Assembly: GCA_025997155.1 (NCBI GenBank)
Contig: BNUF01000030.1
Coordinates: 1 to 21,843, forward strand
Source of the DNA: Clostridia bacterium
Lineage (GTDB): Bacteria > Bacillota > Clostridia > Lachnospirales > WQUN01
Reading direction: 5' to 3'
Length of the DNA stretch: 21,843 nt
In this document: in pieces, positions 6,956-16,774 of the stretch
How positions within the stretch are numbered: the first letter of the stretch is position 1
Layout: every line of letters begins with the position of its first letter
Translations under genes and position numbers: made by a program
The notes under the pieces: generated by a model
The model's input: only the letters and a program-made list of their open reading frames with translations
Told to the model about the DNA's origin: nothing
The model's database searches: none

Positions 6956-9357
6956 AAACAAAGGGAACAACGCCGCAGATAAAGCAACACCCGCCGTTAA
7001 TTGATAAGTTTCTTCAAAAGTTATTCGGGGAAGCCGTTATCACCACGCAGGAAACGATTCAATATAAACAGATGTACAAAGACGGAATTTGCAGAGTTAA
7101 GGACAACTTCTACACAAAGACCGTTCAATTTTTCGACATCAACTATCAACTCGCGCAAAATGATGATAAGACGCAGATTTTTGAGAGTTACTGCGACTTT
7201 CTAAACTACTTTGACAGCAGCGTAAGCGTTCAGTTGTCGTTCGTAAATCAAACGGTGGACATTGAGGAATTTAAGAGGTCAATCGACATTCCACAACAAC
7301 AAGACAAGTTCAACGACATTCGTAAAGAATACACGGAAATGCTTAACAATCAGCTTTCAAAAGGCAACAACGGGCTTGTGAAAACAAAGTTCATCACGTT
7401 TGGAATCGAAGCGGATAACTTGAAAATAGCGAAGCCAAAGTTGGAACGCATTGAAATGGACGTGCTTAACAATTTCAAGGTTCTTGGCGTAAAGGCTCAC
7501 CCGCTTGACGGGATTGAGCGTTTGCGGCTTTTTCACGGAAACTTGAACACTCCGCGGGATAAGTTTCAACTTGATAACTGGGATACTTTAGTCAAAACAG
7601 GAAACTCCACGAAAGACTATATATCCCCTGTTTCGTTCGATTTCCGAAGTAAAAACAGTTTCAAAATAGGCGACAAATTCGGCTCTGCTTCATTTTTGCA
7701 GATACTCGCTCCCGAACTTCCCGACCGCATTTTAGCGGACTTTTTGGACATTGAAAGCAGTATGATTTTGACTATTCACATTCAATCCGTTGACCACAAC
7801 AAGGCGATAAAATACGCCAAGGGCAAACTCTCCGATGTGCGTAAAATGAAGATTGAAGACCAGAAAAAAGCCGTACGTAGCGGGTATGATATGGACGCTC
7901 TCTCGCCCGACATTATCACTTACGAGAACGAAGCGAACAACCTTTTGGAGGACTTGCAAAGTCGCAACGAACGTATGATTAACGCTACTATCTTGCTCGT
8001 AAATTTCGCAAACAGCAAACAGAAGTTAGACAACGACTTCTTTCAAGCAAGCGGTATAGCGCAAAAGTTCAACTGTTCCTTGCGCCGACTTGACTTTCAG
8101 CAAGAAAACTCGCTGATGAGTTCGCTCCCAATCGGCAAAAACTTTATAGACATAGAACGCGGTCTGACTACAAGTTCAACCGCTATTTTTGTGCCGTTTA
8201 CAACGCAGGAACTGTTTCAAAGTCACTCCGAAGCCCTGTATTACGGGCTTAACGCGCTGTCGAACAACTTGATTATCGTTGACAAGAAACTGCTTAAAAA
8301 CCCTAATACATTGATTTTGGGTACGCCCGGCTCGGGTAAATCTTTCGCCGCGAAACGCGAAATAACTAACGTTTTCCTAAGCACCTTGGACGATATTCTT
8401 ATTTGCGACCCAGAGGGCGAGTTCGGTTCGCTTGTCGGAACGCTTGACGGACAGATAATCAAAATATCACAGAACAGCCGCAGCTATATCAATCCTATGG
8501 ACATAAACCTTGACTATTCGGATGATGACGACCCGATTTCACTTAAAAGCGATTTCATATTGTCGTTGTGCGAGTTAATTGTCGGCGGTAGAAACGGGCT
8601 TGAAGCGACAGAAAAAACGGTTATCGACCGTTGTTTGCGTTTGGTTTACCAAGATTATTTGGCTAATCCGGTTCCCGAAAATATGCCCATTTTAGGGGAC
8701 TTGTATAATCTCCTAATGAATCAAGCAGAGCAAGAGGCGCGGCGTGTCGCGACGGCACTCGAAATCTATGTAAATGGTTCTCTCAACGTGTTCAATCACC
8801 AAACGAACATTGATATAAACAACCGCATTGTCTGCTTCGACATAAAGGAGTTGGGCAAACAACTTAAAAAAATCGGTATGCTTATCGTGGTCGATTGCGT
8901 TTGGAATAAGGTTACGATTAACAGAGGAACAGGGAAATCAACGCGCCTGTACATTGACGAGTTTCACTTGTTGCTCAAGGAAGAACAGACTTCATCGTAC
9001 AGCGTGGAGATTTGGAAGCGATTTAGAAAATGGGGCGGGATTCCGACAGGAATTACTCAAAACGTCAAGGATTTATTGGCTTCGCGGGAAATCGAAAACA
9101 TCTTTGAAAACAGCGATTTCATAATTATGTTGAATCAAGCGGCGGGCGACAGGCAGATTTTGGCGAAACAGTTAGGCATTTCGCCGTATCAGTTAAGTTA
9201 TGTGACGCACACAAACGAGGGCGAGGGGCTGTTGTTTTACGGCAATGTGATAATTCCTTTTGTCGATAAGTTCCCGAAAGATACCAAACTTTACAAGGTT
9301 ATGACAACGAAATTAAGTGAAGTCGCGGACGCAAAGCCGCTTTTGGAAGCGAAATAA
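6883..9357 (+). CDS. VirB4/TraE-type conjugation ATPase
   Basis: 824-residue ATPase that energises assembly of, or transport through, the type IV secretion channel. Walker A is GTPGSGKS at 480-487, Walker B is LYIDEFHLLL with D692-E693, and the late motif GITQNVKDLL is also typical. The N-terminal half (residues ~50-450) is the VirB4 N-domain that contacts the membrane complex; the first ~40 residues are a Gln/Lys/Pro-rich tail that may vary. It starts at TTG 6883, about 8 bases after AGAGAGGTG, and overlaps prgI by 73 bases. The gene after it begins 16 bases downstream behind GGAGGTGAG. The length is normal for Gram-positive members. Confidence 0.93.
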   Translation: MPKSAQAVQARPQNQTNKNQGKTLKTKGTTPQIKQHPPLIDKFLQKLFGEAVITTQETIQYKQMYKDGICRVKDNFYTKTVQFFDINYQLAQNDDKTQIFESYCDFLNYFDSSVSVQLSFVNQTVDIEEFKRSIDIPQQQDKFNDIRKEYTEMLNNQLSKGNNGLVKTKFITFGIEADNLKIAKPKLERIEMDVLNNFKVLGVKAHPLDGIERLRLFHGNLNTPRDKFQLDNWDTLVKTGNSTKDYISPVSFDFRSKNSFKIGDKFGSASFLQILAPELPDRILADFLDIESSMILTIHIQSVDHNKAIKYAKGKLSDVRKMKIEDQKKAVRSGYDMDALSPDIITYENEANNLLEDLQSRNERMINATILLVNFANSKQKLDNDFFQASGIAQKFNCSLRRLDFQQENSLMSSLPIGKNFIDIERGLTTSSTAIFVPFTTQELFQSHSEALYYGLNALSNNLIIVDKKLLKNPNTLILGTPGSGKSFAAKREITNVFLSTLDDILICDPEGEFGSLVGTLDGQIIKISQNSRSYINPMDINLDYSDDDDPISLKSDFILSLCELIVGGRNGLEATEKTVIDRCLRLVYQDYLANPVPENMPILGDLYNLLMNQAEQEARRVATALEIYVNGSLNVFNHQTNIDINNRIVCFDIKELGKQLKKIGMLIVVDCVWNKVTINRGTGKSTRLYIDEFHLLLKEEQTSSYSVEIWKRFRKWGGIPTGITQNVKDLLASREIENIFENSDFIIMLNQAAGDRQILAKQLGISPYQLSYVTHTNEGEGLLFYGNVIIPFVDKFPKDTKLYKVMTTKLSEVADAKPLLEAK

Positions 9358-9373
9358 AAATCGGAGGTGAGAT

Positions 9374-12300
9374 ATGAGAAGCGGCGGCAGGAACTCTGTA
9401 CGCAGTTTGATGATTTTGCACTCAAGGGATAAAACCGTTGCGAAAATGACGAAAGACGGGCTTGTGGAGCAGAATTTAACGAATAACACGCAAAGAAATA
9501 TAAGCGGCAGAACAGCCGACTTCTCTCTTTCAAACCGCCATAACGGGCAACAAACGACATCAGCAAGAACAGGGCGTACACGTTCGCGGACGCAAATTTA
9601 TCAGCAGATAAGCCGCGAAAAAAACGCCTCAAACGAGGGTTCAAACTATAATCAAGGAAGTACAAGCAATCAAATATCAAAACGGCGCAAGCAAAAGCAC
9701 AAACTGCAATTCAGCGAAAACGAAACTACAGATTACAGACGGAACGACACGGAAACACCGCAGTCAAATAGCTATCAAAGTTCAGCGTTTGAAAACATAG
9801 ATACGGCGGACACATACAAACAAGTTAAAGATACAGCAGATACAGGCAACACCGACATTTCTTTTTCTGATAGTAACAGCACTTTTTCTTTCAAAGACAA
9901 AGAGGGAAAAGGCGACACATCGAACTTCAACATAAAAGACCAAAAAAGTGACGGCAGTTTTAACTTTCGTGACGCTAAGGAAACAGAGAACTACCGCAGA
10001 AAAGAAACACCGAATGACACAACAAAGAGCAATAACAAAAAAAGAAAGTCCTTGCAATTCAAAGAGGACGAAGCGACAGACGTTCAAGACGGTAATACCG
10101 CACCGAAGATAGAACCACCGCCAACGCCGACGCCGACAAAAGATAAGCCAAAAACCAGCATTAAAAAGCGTGACAAAAACAGATACTCTCGTCTGAAATT
10201 CGCGGAAAATGAACAGACATCTAATCAAGAAAGCAAGAGCGAAGCAAAGTTTGAGCCAAGCAACGAACCGCAAACAGCGCAAACTGAACAAGTGGCAACT
10301 ACAAGCGCGGAGCAACAGACGGTATCACCGCCAACGCCAACAGCGTTAAAGTTTAATAAAACGTCAACGGCTACATCAGTAGCAAACGCTGTTGTCGCCA
10401 AAGCCGCTAAGGAAGTTGCGGACAAGGCGAAAAAGCGAAAATACAGAAAGTTGCAATTTCACGAGAGTGAAAATGTCACCGAAAGAAAACTTACACAAAA
10501 AAATGAAACAAGCGGAACATCAGAAACAGCGGAAAATCCGCTTGTTGCGGAGTATGAAAAAGGACTTGCGCGAACTCGTTTTGACAGTCTTTCGGCGCGT
10601 CAACGGCACGTCATAGAGGGGATAAGCAAAAAACAAGTAAAACTCAAAAGAAAGATAGACCGAGTTAAAAAGAAAATTCCAAAAAGAAAACAACTAAAGG
10701 TCACGCACGAATTTGACGAGAAAAGCGGCGTTGCGAAAACACGGCTTAAATTTGAAAATCAGCCGTATACGCCGAAAATGCCGCAAGAAAGCGACTTTAT
10801 TCCGACGGTTAATCAAGGCGTAAACTCCGCGCTTTCGGCACTTGACGAAAACGACAATGACGCGAACAAGATTATACACAAAACAACAAAACTAACTCAA
10901 AACAGCGTAAATGTCGCCTTGAAATTTCAGCACGAGATAGAGAAATACAGATTCGACAGGATAAATAAATCACACGAAAAAGCAGACAGATTGGGGAAAA
11001 AGACCTCTAATCTGAACCATAAAAAAGATACGAAAACAGATAACTATGAAAAGAAAAACCAAAGGAAACAAAATCAAAAACGCTATAACAAAAAACGCTA
11101 CGAACACGAGGCGCGGAAGTCTTTTCGGCTTACAGGGCGTACAGAAAACGCTTTTGGGGAATCAAGAAAAAAGACGTTTTCAAATTTAGCCGAATTGGGC
11201 AAGGCGTTTATAAAGAAGTCCGTGCCGATACTCGGCATACTTCTGCTGTTTGTACTTATGTTCGTGCTTTTAGGAAGTTTATTAGGGTCTTGTATGGCTA
11301 TGATGTCACAAAACGCAAGTGCAACAAGCACGACAATATCTTCCTCATATCTTGCGGAAGATGAGGACATTGAAAAAAGCGAGTTGTATCTTCGGGAATT
11401 AGAGGGCAAGTTGCAATACAGATATAATCACATTCCCGCCGAATATCCGGGCAACAACGAATACAGGTACACAGCGGACGGAGATATAGAACACGACCCG
11501 TATGAACTTATGGCGTATTTAACGGCGGTTTACGAGGATTTTGTATTTGAGCTTCTTCCTATCGGAGTTAAAGACAAGATAAAAGACTTGTTCGACCAAA
11601 TGTATCATTTAAGCGTCTCAGAATCAAGGGAGATACGCTATCGTGTCGTGGGGTATGATGATGACGGTGACGCGATAATCGAGCCTTACGAGTGGAAAAT
11701 ATGCTCTGCAACGCTGAATGTAAAACCGCTTAAAGATATTATTATGCCGCTTATGGACGAAGACCAAAAAGAAATGTATGAAGTTTATGTGGAAATCAAA
11801 GGCAACCGACAATATTTTGAAAGTCCGCTTGATTTTGATTGGACAGGGTACATCACTCGCTATTATGGCACAAGAATTACTTATCTCGGCGAGGAAGTTT
11901 TACAAAGAGGCGTTGACATTCGGACACCGAACGGAACGCCGATATTAGCGGCGCAGGACGGCACGGTTACTCAAGTCGGGGAAAGTGACGATTTCGGAAA
12001 ATACTTTGTAATCAGCAAGGGCGATTACACCTCAAAATACGGATATTGCGCTTCTGTTGACGTTTCGGTGGGTGATGTAGTTAAGACGGGGCAACAAGTC
12101 GGAACGACAAGCGCTCGGTTCTACATTGAAATTTTAGTAGAGGGGAACTATCTGAACCCCGCTTATTTCGTGGCTTTCGGAGATGACGAGCCAACAGGAA
12201 GTTTCGAGGGTGCGACCGATTTTAGCGGAGTTCCACCCGAAGCGTTGAGCGACCCCGAATTTGCCGCGCTTATGGCGGAGGCGACAAAATATATCGGAAT

Positions 12301-12610
12301 GCCTTATGTTTGGGGAGGTTCTTCTCCCGAAACAGGGTTTGACTGTTCTGGATTTGTCGGATATGTTTACGGAATTTCGCGGACAACGGCGCAAGGAATT
12401 TACAACCAAACCGCGCCGGTAAACGAAGATGAGTTGAAGCCAGGGGACTTGGTTTTCTTCCAAGGAACTTATTCATCTGTCGGAGATGTAAGCCACATAG
12501 GTATCTATGTCGGTGACGGAAAAATGTTACATTGCGGCGACCCGATTGGTTACGCGAACTTGAACAGCAGTTATTGGCAAAATCATTTTTACGGATACGG
12601 ACGGTTGTAG
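9374..12610 (+). CDS. Membrane-anchored cell-wall hydrolase: degenerate M23 domain plus NlpC/P60
   Basis: 1078-residue conjugation-associated peptidoglycan hydrolase. Residues 1-600 are polar, basic and poorly ordered, with a repeated motif (K/R)-L-x-F-x-E-x-E at 110-117, 226-233, 273-280 and 359-366. A single membrane span is at about 616-640, so the C-terminal part should face outside. Residues ~840-932 have the fold pattern of an M23/LytM peptidase (RGVDIRTPNGTPILAAQDGT), but the zinc ligands are replaced: Q844 for the first His, and R915/Y917 for the HxH pair. The last ~115 residues are an NlpC/P60 domain with catalytic-type C991 (FDCSGF), H1041 (HIGIYVG) and H1053. It would open the wall locally for the mating channel, as known for similar proteins on other conjugative elements. 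Confidence 0.88.
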   Translation: MRSGGRNSVRSLMILHSRDKTVAKMTKDGLVEQNLTNNTQRNISGRTADFSLSNRHNGQQTTSARTGRTRSRTQIYQQISREKNASNEGSNYNQGSTSNQISKRRKQKHKLQFSENETTDYRRNDTETPQSNSYQSSAFENIDTADTYKQVKDTADTGNTDISFSDSNSTFSFKDKEGKGDTSNFNIKDQKSDGSFNFRDAKETENYRRKETPNDTTKSNNKKRKSLQFKEDEATDVQDGNTAPKIEPPPTPTPTKDKPKTSIKKRDKNRYSRLKFAENEQTSNQESKSEAKFEPSNEPQTAQTEQVATTSAEQQTVSPPTPTALKFNKTSTATSVANAVVAKAAKEVADKAKKRKYRKLQFHESENVTERKLTQKNETSGTSETAENPLVAEYEKGLARTRFDSLSARQRHVIEGISKKQVKLKRKIDRVKKKIPKRKQLKVTHEFDEKSGVAKTRLKFENQPYTPKMPQESDFIPTVNQGVNSALSALDENDNDANKIIHKTTKLTQNSVNVALKFQHEIEKYRFDRINKSHEKADRLGKKTSNLNHKKDTKTDNYEKKNQRKQNQKRYNKKRYEHEARKSFRLTGRTENAFGESRKKTFSNLAELGKAFIKKSVPILGILLLFVLMFVLLGSLLGSCMAMMSQNASATSTTISSSYLAEDEDIEKSELYLRELEGKLQYRYNHIPAEYPGNNEYRYTADGDIEHDPYELMAYLTAVYEDFVFELLPIGVKDKIKDLFDQMYHLSVSESREIRYRVVGYDDDGDAIIEPYEWKICSATLNVKPLKDIIMPLMDEDQKEMYEVYVEIKGNRQYFESPLDFDWTGYITRYYGTRITYLGEEVLQRGVDIRTPNGTPILAAQDGTVTQVGESDDFGKYFVISKGDYTSKYGYCASVDVSVGDVVKTGQQVGTTSARFYIEILVEGNYLNPAYFVAFGDDEPTGSFEGATDFSGVPPEALSDPEFAALMAEATKYIGMPYVWGGSSPETGFDCSGFVGYVYGISRTTAQGIYNQTAPVNEDELKPGDLVFFQGTYSSVGDVSHIGIYVGDGKMLHCGDPIGYANLNSSYWQNHFYGYGRL

Positions 12611-12624
12611 AAAGGAGAAATTTT

Positions 12625-12852
12625 ATGGGCAAACCACGGCTCACACTTGAACAACAGATTGAAAACAAAAGAGAACTGAAACAAAAAATCGAACACGAAT
12701 TAACTGAATTGGAGAAGTTGCACACTCAAAAAACCGCCGAAGAAGTTATGGGCTTGCTGAAAACATCAGGCTTGACGCTTGATGAGTTAAAGAAGATAAT
12801 CAAACTTCATAGAGACGATAAACAGGAGGACGGCAAACTTGAAAAAATATAA
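12625..12852 (+). CDS. DUF4315-family small coiled-coil protein
   Basis: 75-residue highly charged protein, mostly a predicted coiled coil (EQQIENKRELKQKIEHELTE onward) ending in a short helix ELKKIIKLHRDD. This composition, and its place between the NlpC/P60 gene and the DUF4366 gene, match DUF4315 proteins of clostridial conjugative elements, whose function is unknown. The start at ATG 12625 is set by AAAGGAG at 12611-12617; the frame is open further upstream, but that would overlap the previous gene. Its 3' end overlaps the next gene by 14 bases. Confidence 0.8.
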   Translation: MGKPRLTLEQQIENKRELKQKIEHELTELEKLHTQKTAEEVMGLLKTSGLTLDELKKIIKLHRDDKQEDGKLEKI

Positions 12853-14260
12853 TCTCACCAAAATCCTTGCGGCGATAACCGTCACGTCAATCTTTTACAG
12901 TCCTTTCACAGTTTTCGCCGCCGCAACGAGAGTGATACCCGCCGCTGACGACAGAGCGACACAAATCAAACAAACAGGTGAAAATCAAGTGGAAATACAA
13001 CCGTTGACAACGCCCACACCTATAATTGTACCGCAAATTCCGACAACGTGGCAGAGTAGGGACACGTTTATCACTATCGGTTTTTATATGTCGGGGGAGA
13101 ACAACCCCGACAAGGCAAGTATATTGTCGGTATCCGCAAAGGCAGGTGCGAACGGCGTTTATGAGGATATAACATACTCACATAAAATCCCGATTTCGGA
13201 TAACTCAACAATTTATGTAAAAATTACCGACACCAACAACAAAGTTTCAAACCTCTCTTTTTATGTTGAGTGTTACGACAAAACAGCTCCTACCGTGCAA
13301 GCCGATTTTGAAAACAATGTACTTCAAATCAGCGCGGACGACGGACATTCGGGCGTTTCGGCGGTGTTTGTGAACGGTTTCGAGTTTGCGGACGTTGTGA
13401 ACGGTTATCTTTATCTTGGATTTGATAAACTGAAAAACATAGACAACATAACCGCAGAAAAAGAAATAAACATTTTCGCGACCGACAACTCGGGGAACAA
13501 ATCCGAGGTTGTAAGCGTTCCAAACCCTCTTTACATCGAAACATCAGAGGAACAACTTACATTTGACGACTTAACGCACTCCGACCTACTCAAAAGCATA
13601 ATGGACATATTTGAAGTGCAAAACAAGAAAATTCAAAGTGTTCAAGTTCAACCGCAACAAATTTACACGCCGCAAACAACATCGCAGAGCGTATCAATTC
13701 CGACACAGCAAAGAACTGAAAGTTACACATATTCGTCAACGCCTGCGGGCGGCGGTACGATTACGGAAGTCGCCTTCAAAACCCAAACCGAGCGTGAGTT
13801 TGTCACAGTTGAAACTGTCGGCGGCGAGGTGTTTTATCTCGTTATTGACAAGGAAAAAGGCGGCGATACAGGAAACGTGTACCTACTTTCCCAGCCGAGC
13901 GTTTCCGAACTTATATCATTTGCCACAGCGGACGCTGAAGCCGAACAGAAAAAAATAGGCGCAACAAAGGAAGTAGCAATACCGACACCGCCGCCCGCGC
14001 CTCCTGCCGAGGAAAAGCCCGCTGAAAAAGAACCAGAGCCAGAACCCGAACCAGAGCCGACCCCAGAACCTGTCAAAAAGAAAAGTGGGAACGGCTTTTT
14101 ATACATCATTGTAGGGATTGCCGCGTTAGGCGCGGGGTACTACTTCAAGATATACAAGCCGAAACAGGAAGCCGCAATCAACGCCGCCGATGACGAGGAC
14201 GGAAACGAGTACGGCGAAGATGACGATTTCTCTGAAAAATCGGACGATGATTATGAATAA
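12839..14260 (+). CDS. DUF4366-like (CD1107-type) surface protein of the element
   Basis: 473-residue secreted, membrane-anchored protein. It has an N-terminal signal peptide (basic start, hydrophobic core, likely cut near residue 27 after FTVFA), an extracellular part with beta-rich, Ig-like stretches (~45-220), a Gln/Thr/Ser-rich linker (~255-305), a short conserved globular part (~310-365) and a Pro-Glu repeat stretch. A single C-terminal membrane span (about 418-437) and a very acidic tail close it. The architecture and position match DUF4366/CD1107-family proteins of Tn1549-like elements; their role is unknown, though cell-surface contact during mating is plausible. It starts at TTG 12839, 8 bases after AGGAGGA. 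Confidence 0.8.
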   Translation: MKKYNLTKILAAITVTSIFYSPFTVFAAATRVIPAADDRATQIKQTGENQVEIQPLTTPTPIIVPQIPTTWQSRDTFITIGFYMSGENNPDKASILSVSAKAGANGVYEDITYSHKIPISDNSTIYVKITDTNNKVSNLSFYVECYDKTAPTVQADFENNVLQISADDGHSGVSAVFVNGFEFADVVNGYLYLGFDKLKNIDNITAEKEINIFATDNSGNKSEVVSVPNPLYIETSEEQLTFDDLTHSDLLKSIMDIFEVQNKKIQSVQVQPQQIYTPQTTSQSVSIPTQQRTESYTYSSTPAGGGTITEVAFKTQTEREFVTVETVGGEVFYLVIDKEKGGDTGNVYLLSQPSVSELISFATADAEAEQKKIGATKEVAIPTPPPAPPAEEKPAEKEPEPEPEPEPTPEPVKKKSGNGFLYIIVGIAALGAGYYFKIYKPKQEAAINAADDEDGNEYGEDDDFSEKSDDDYE

Positions 14261-14675
14261 AAAAACATTTACTGTCGGCGAAAAGATACGGATTTATCGG
14301 ACAACGCGAGAAATAACACAAAAAGAATTATCAACAAAATCAGGCATAGCCGAAATCACTCTCAAAGAGTATGAAGCGAATAAGTACATTCCAAAAATAG
14401 ATAAACTCAAAAAGATAGCGGAAATACTTGAAGTTTCTGTTGAGGAACTGACGAATGGCGAGGGCGTTCACGAAACGACATTTTCAAAAATAACAAAGAG
14501 CATTTTATGTGAGGAACACGGAGAAAAACTCCTGTTTGAACTTAAAGATACTTATCACTTTTCAATCGGGCTTTCTACACTTTTAGAATGTCTGAAATTC
14601 GCCGAAAAAGAACGCGCAATCCCTCCCCTACCCCAAGAGTGGTGGGAGAGTTTTGGCAAGAAGAAAGGGGAATGA
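14253..14675 (+). CDS. XRE-family HTH regulator
   Basis: 140-residue protein with an N-terminal HTH_3 domain (residues ~7-66: KIRIYRTTREITQKELSTKS, then GIAEITLKEYEANKYIP and VSVEELTNG). The C-terminal half (~75-140) is unassigned and ends with a Trp-containing PLPQEWWESFGKKK segment. The start overlaps the stop of the DUF4366 gene; ATG 14247 and ATG 14253 are both possible and neither has a strong ribosome binding site, so translation is probably coupled. The HTH closely resembles that of the regulator at 21007 and the decayed copy at 20752, so the window holds a small paralogous set. The stop is three bases before the topoisomerase start. Confidence 0.8.
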   Translation: MNKKTFTVGEKIRIYRTTREITQKELSTKSGIAEITLKEYEANKYIPKIDKLKKIAEILEVSVEELTNGEGVHETTFSKITKSILCEEHGEKLLFELKDTYHFSIGLSTLLECLKFAEKERAIPPLPQEWWESFGKKKGE

Positions 14676-14678
14676 AAA

Positions 14679-16745
14679 TTGTGGTTAGTGGTTGCAGAAA
14701 AACCCTCCGTTGCCCAGTCCATAGCGTCTGTACTCGGCGCAAAGGCAAGAAAAAGCGGATACATTGAGGGCAACAATTACATTGTTTCGTGGTGTGTAGG
14801 ACATTTAATCGAACTTGCACAGCCCGACAGTTATGACGAGAAGTACAAAAAATGGGCGGTAAAAGATTTGCCGATTATCCCCGACAAGTGGAAGTACGCC
14901 GTTTCAAGCAGTACAAAAGAACAGTTTGCGGTTCTGAAAGAAATGATGAATCGTGCGGACATAGACGAGATAATTTGCGCGACAGACGCGGGACGCGAGG
15001 GCGAGTTGATATTTAGGCTTGTCTACAACGTGTCCAAAAGCAAAAAACCTTTCAAACGCCTTTGGATTTCCTCAATGGAAGAAAGTGCGATAAAACAAGG
15101 ATTCGCGAACCTTAAAGACGGCAGCGCGTACAACAATTTATATGAAGCGGCACTTGCCCGTGCCCGCGCCGATTGGCTCATCGGGCTTAACGTCACAAGA
15201 CTTCTCACAAGTACCTACTTCACAAAATTGAATGTCGGACGCGTTATGACACCGACACTTTCAATGATTACCGAACGTGAAGATAAAATCAAAAATTTTC
15301 AAAAAGAAAAATTCTTCACAGTTTCAATCACGGACGGCAAATTCACCGCCGAAAGCGAAAAGATAACAGACGAAAATACGGCGCGGAATTTGCAAACGGC
15401 TTGCGACAACTCTCAAGCCGTTTGCACTTCTCTGACGGAAGAAGAAAAACGCGTCAAACCGCCGAAACTGTACGATTTAACCACTCTCCAAAGAGAAGCA
15501 AACCGTACGCTCGGCTTTACGGCGCAGGAAACTCTTAACGCAACGCAATCTTTATACGAAAAGAAACTTGTAACATACCCACGCACAGACAGCCAGTATC
15601 TCACGGATGATATGCGCGGCGCGACAGTCGCTGTTATCGAAAACATCAAAAACTTAATGCTTTTCAATATGACGTTCAGCGGTATCGACAGCGTAATCAA
15701 TTCAGCCAAAGTAACCGACCACCACGCCATAATACCGACAATGCAAGTATCCAAGACCATTTTCAGCGACTTGCCCGAAACTGAAATAAGCATACTCTAT
15801 CTTGTGATGACAAAGTTACTCGCCGCCACCTCACCGCCCCATATTTTTCTTTCTGTTAGTGCAGTTATCGACTGCGCTGATACAAAGTTTTATACGAGGG
15901 GCAAGACAACAATTGACGAGGGCTTTAAGGCAGTTGAAACGGCGTTACAGCACATACTACGGCTTAAACCCGAAACGGACAAAGAAGAAATCACACTCCC
16001 AAAAATCGAGGAAGACCAGACCTTTACAGTTATTTCAAAACTAAACGAACGGTTTACGACACCTCCGAAGCACTTCACGGAGGACACGCTTTTATCCGCG
16101 ATGGAACGTGCTGGTAACGCCGATTATGAAAACATTCAAAACGAAGATATTGAGAAAAAGGGCATAGGCACTCCCGCAACTCGTGCGGCGATAATCGAAA
16201 AGTTAGTATCCTCCGACTTTCTGACGCGCAAAAACAAGAACTTATTGCCGACAGAAAAAGGAATAATTTCAATGACGGTTGTTCCCGATGTGCTTAAATC
16301 CCCGAAAATGACCGCCGAATGGGAAACGGCGTTACAACAGGTTGAACAAGGCAAGAAAAACAGCGCGGACTTCAACAATGAAATCATAGCCCTAACAAAA
16401 AATATGGTTACTTCATATTCAAACCCAAGTGGCAAAAATCCCTTTCAAAATAACGAGGGTAAAGAAGTTATCGGCGTTTGCCCACGTTGCGGCGGCAAGA
16501 TATACGAAAATCCAAAGACCTTCTCCTGCGAAAATTGCAAATTCGCGATGTGGAAACAAGATAAATTCTTCACCGCGAAAAAAGCCGAAATCACCAAAGA
16601 AATAGCTCACGCTCTTATCAAAGACGGCAAAATAAAACTCGGCGGCTTGTACTCCGAAACAAAAAAGAAGAACTACACCGCAACCGTCCTGCTTCAGGAC
16701 ACAGGCGAATATGTCAACTACAAACTTGATTTTGAATCAAAATAA
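14679..16745 (+). CDS. topB: DNA topoisomerase III (type IA)
   Basis: 688-residue type IA topoisomerase, which passes single DNA strands to relax or decatenate DNA. The Toprim domain has the acidic E7 (VAEKPSVAQ) and the ATDAGREGE motif at 101-109, with G at the position of the middle Asp of the E. coli-type motif; I recall this form from Firmicute TopB proteins. The catalytic Tyr is Y300 in LVTYPRTDSQYL. A late region ENIQNEDIEKKGIGTPATRA is also typical. The C-terminus has one zinc ribbon (C601, C604, C617, C620) and a short extra domain. It starts at TTG 14679 behind AAAGGGG; an ATG at 14672 is out of frame. On conjugative elements TopB probably aids processing of the transferred DNA; that role is inferred. 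Confidence 0.93.
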   Translation: MWLVVAEKPSVAQSIASVLGAKARKSGYIEGNNYIVSWCVGHLIELAQPDSYDEKYKKWAVKDLPIIPDKWKYAVSSSTKEQFAVLKEMMNRADIDEIICATDAGREGELIFRLVYNVSKSKKPFKRLWISSMEESAIKQGFANLKDGSAYNNLYEAALARARADWLIGLNVTRLLTSTYFTKLNVGRVMTPTLSMITEREDKIKNFQKEKFFTVSITDGKFTAESEKITDENTARNLQTACDNSQAVCTSLTEEEKRVKPPKLYDLTTLQREANRTLGFTAQETLNATQSLYEKKLVTYPRTDSQYLTDDMRGATVAVIENIKNLMLFNMTFSGIDSVINSAKVTDHHAIIPTMQVSKTIFSDLPETEISILYLVMTKLLAATSPPHIFLSVSAVIDCADTKFYTRGKTTIDEGFKAVETALQHILRLKPETDKEEITLPKIEEDQTFTVISKLNERFTTPPKHFTEDTLLSAMERAGNADYENIQNEDIEKKGIGTPATRAAIIEKLVSSDFLTRKNKNLLPTEKGIISMTVVPDVLKSPKMTAEWETALQQVEQGKKNSADFNNEIIALTKNMVTSYSNPSGKNPFQNNEGKEVIGVCPRCGGKIYENPKTFSCENCKFAMWKQDKFFTAKKAEITKEIAHALIKDGKIKLGGLYSETKKKNYTATVLLQDTGEYVNYKLDFESK

Positions 16746-16774
16746 ACGCCCGCAAATAAGGTTGGAGTGTTCAA

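Noticed and set aside
6858..7004. 48-codon frame starting at ATG 6858 between prgI and virB4
   Set aside because: It overlaps both genes, has a low-complexity Lys/Asn/Ala sequence and no family signal; it more likely arises from the tandem repeat.
13834..14109. Minus-strand Gly/Ser-rich open frame and Pro-Glu repeats in the DUF4366 gene
   Set aside because: The minus-strand frame is the complement of the Pro-Glu linker. Such linkers are ordinary in wall-spanning surface proteins.
14672..14700. ATG at 14672 as the topB start
   Set aside because: It reads out of frame with the topoisomerase; TTG 14679 gives the expected VAEKPSVAQ start with a well-spaced ribosome binding site.
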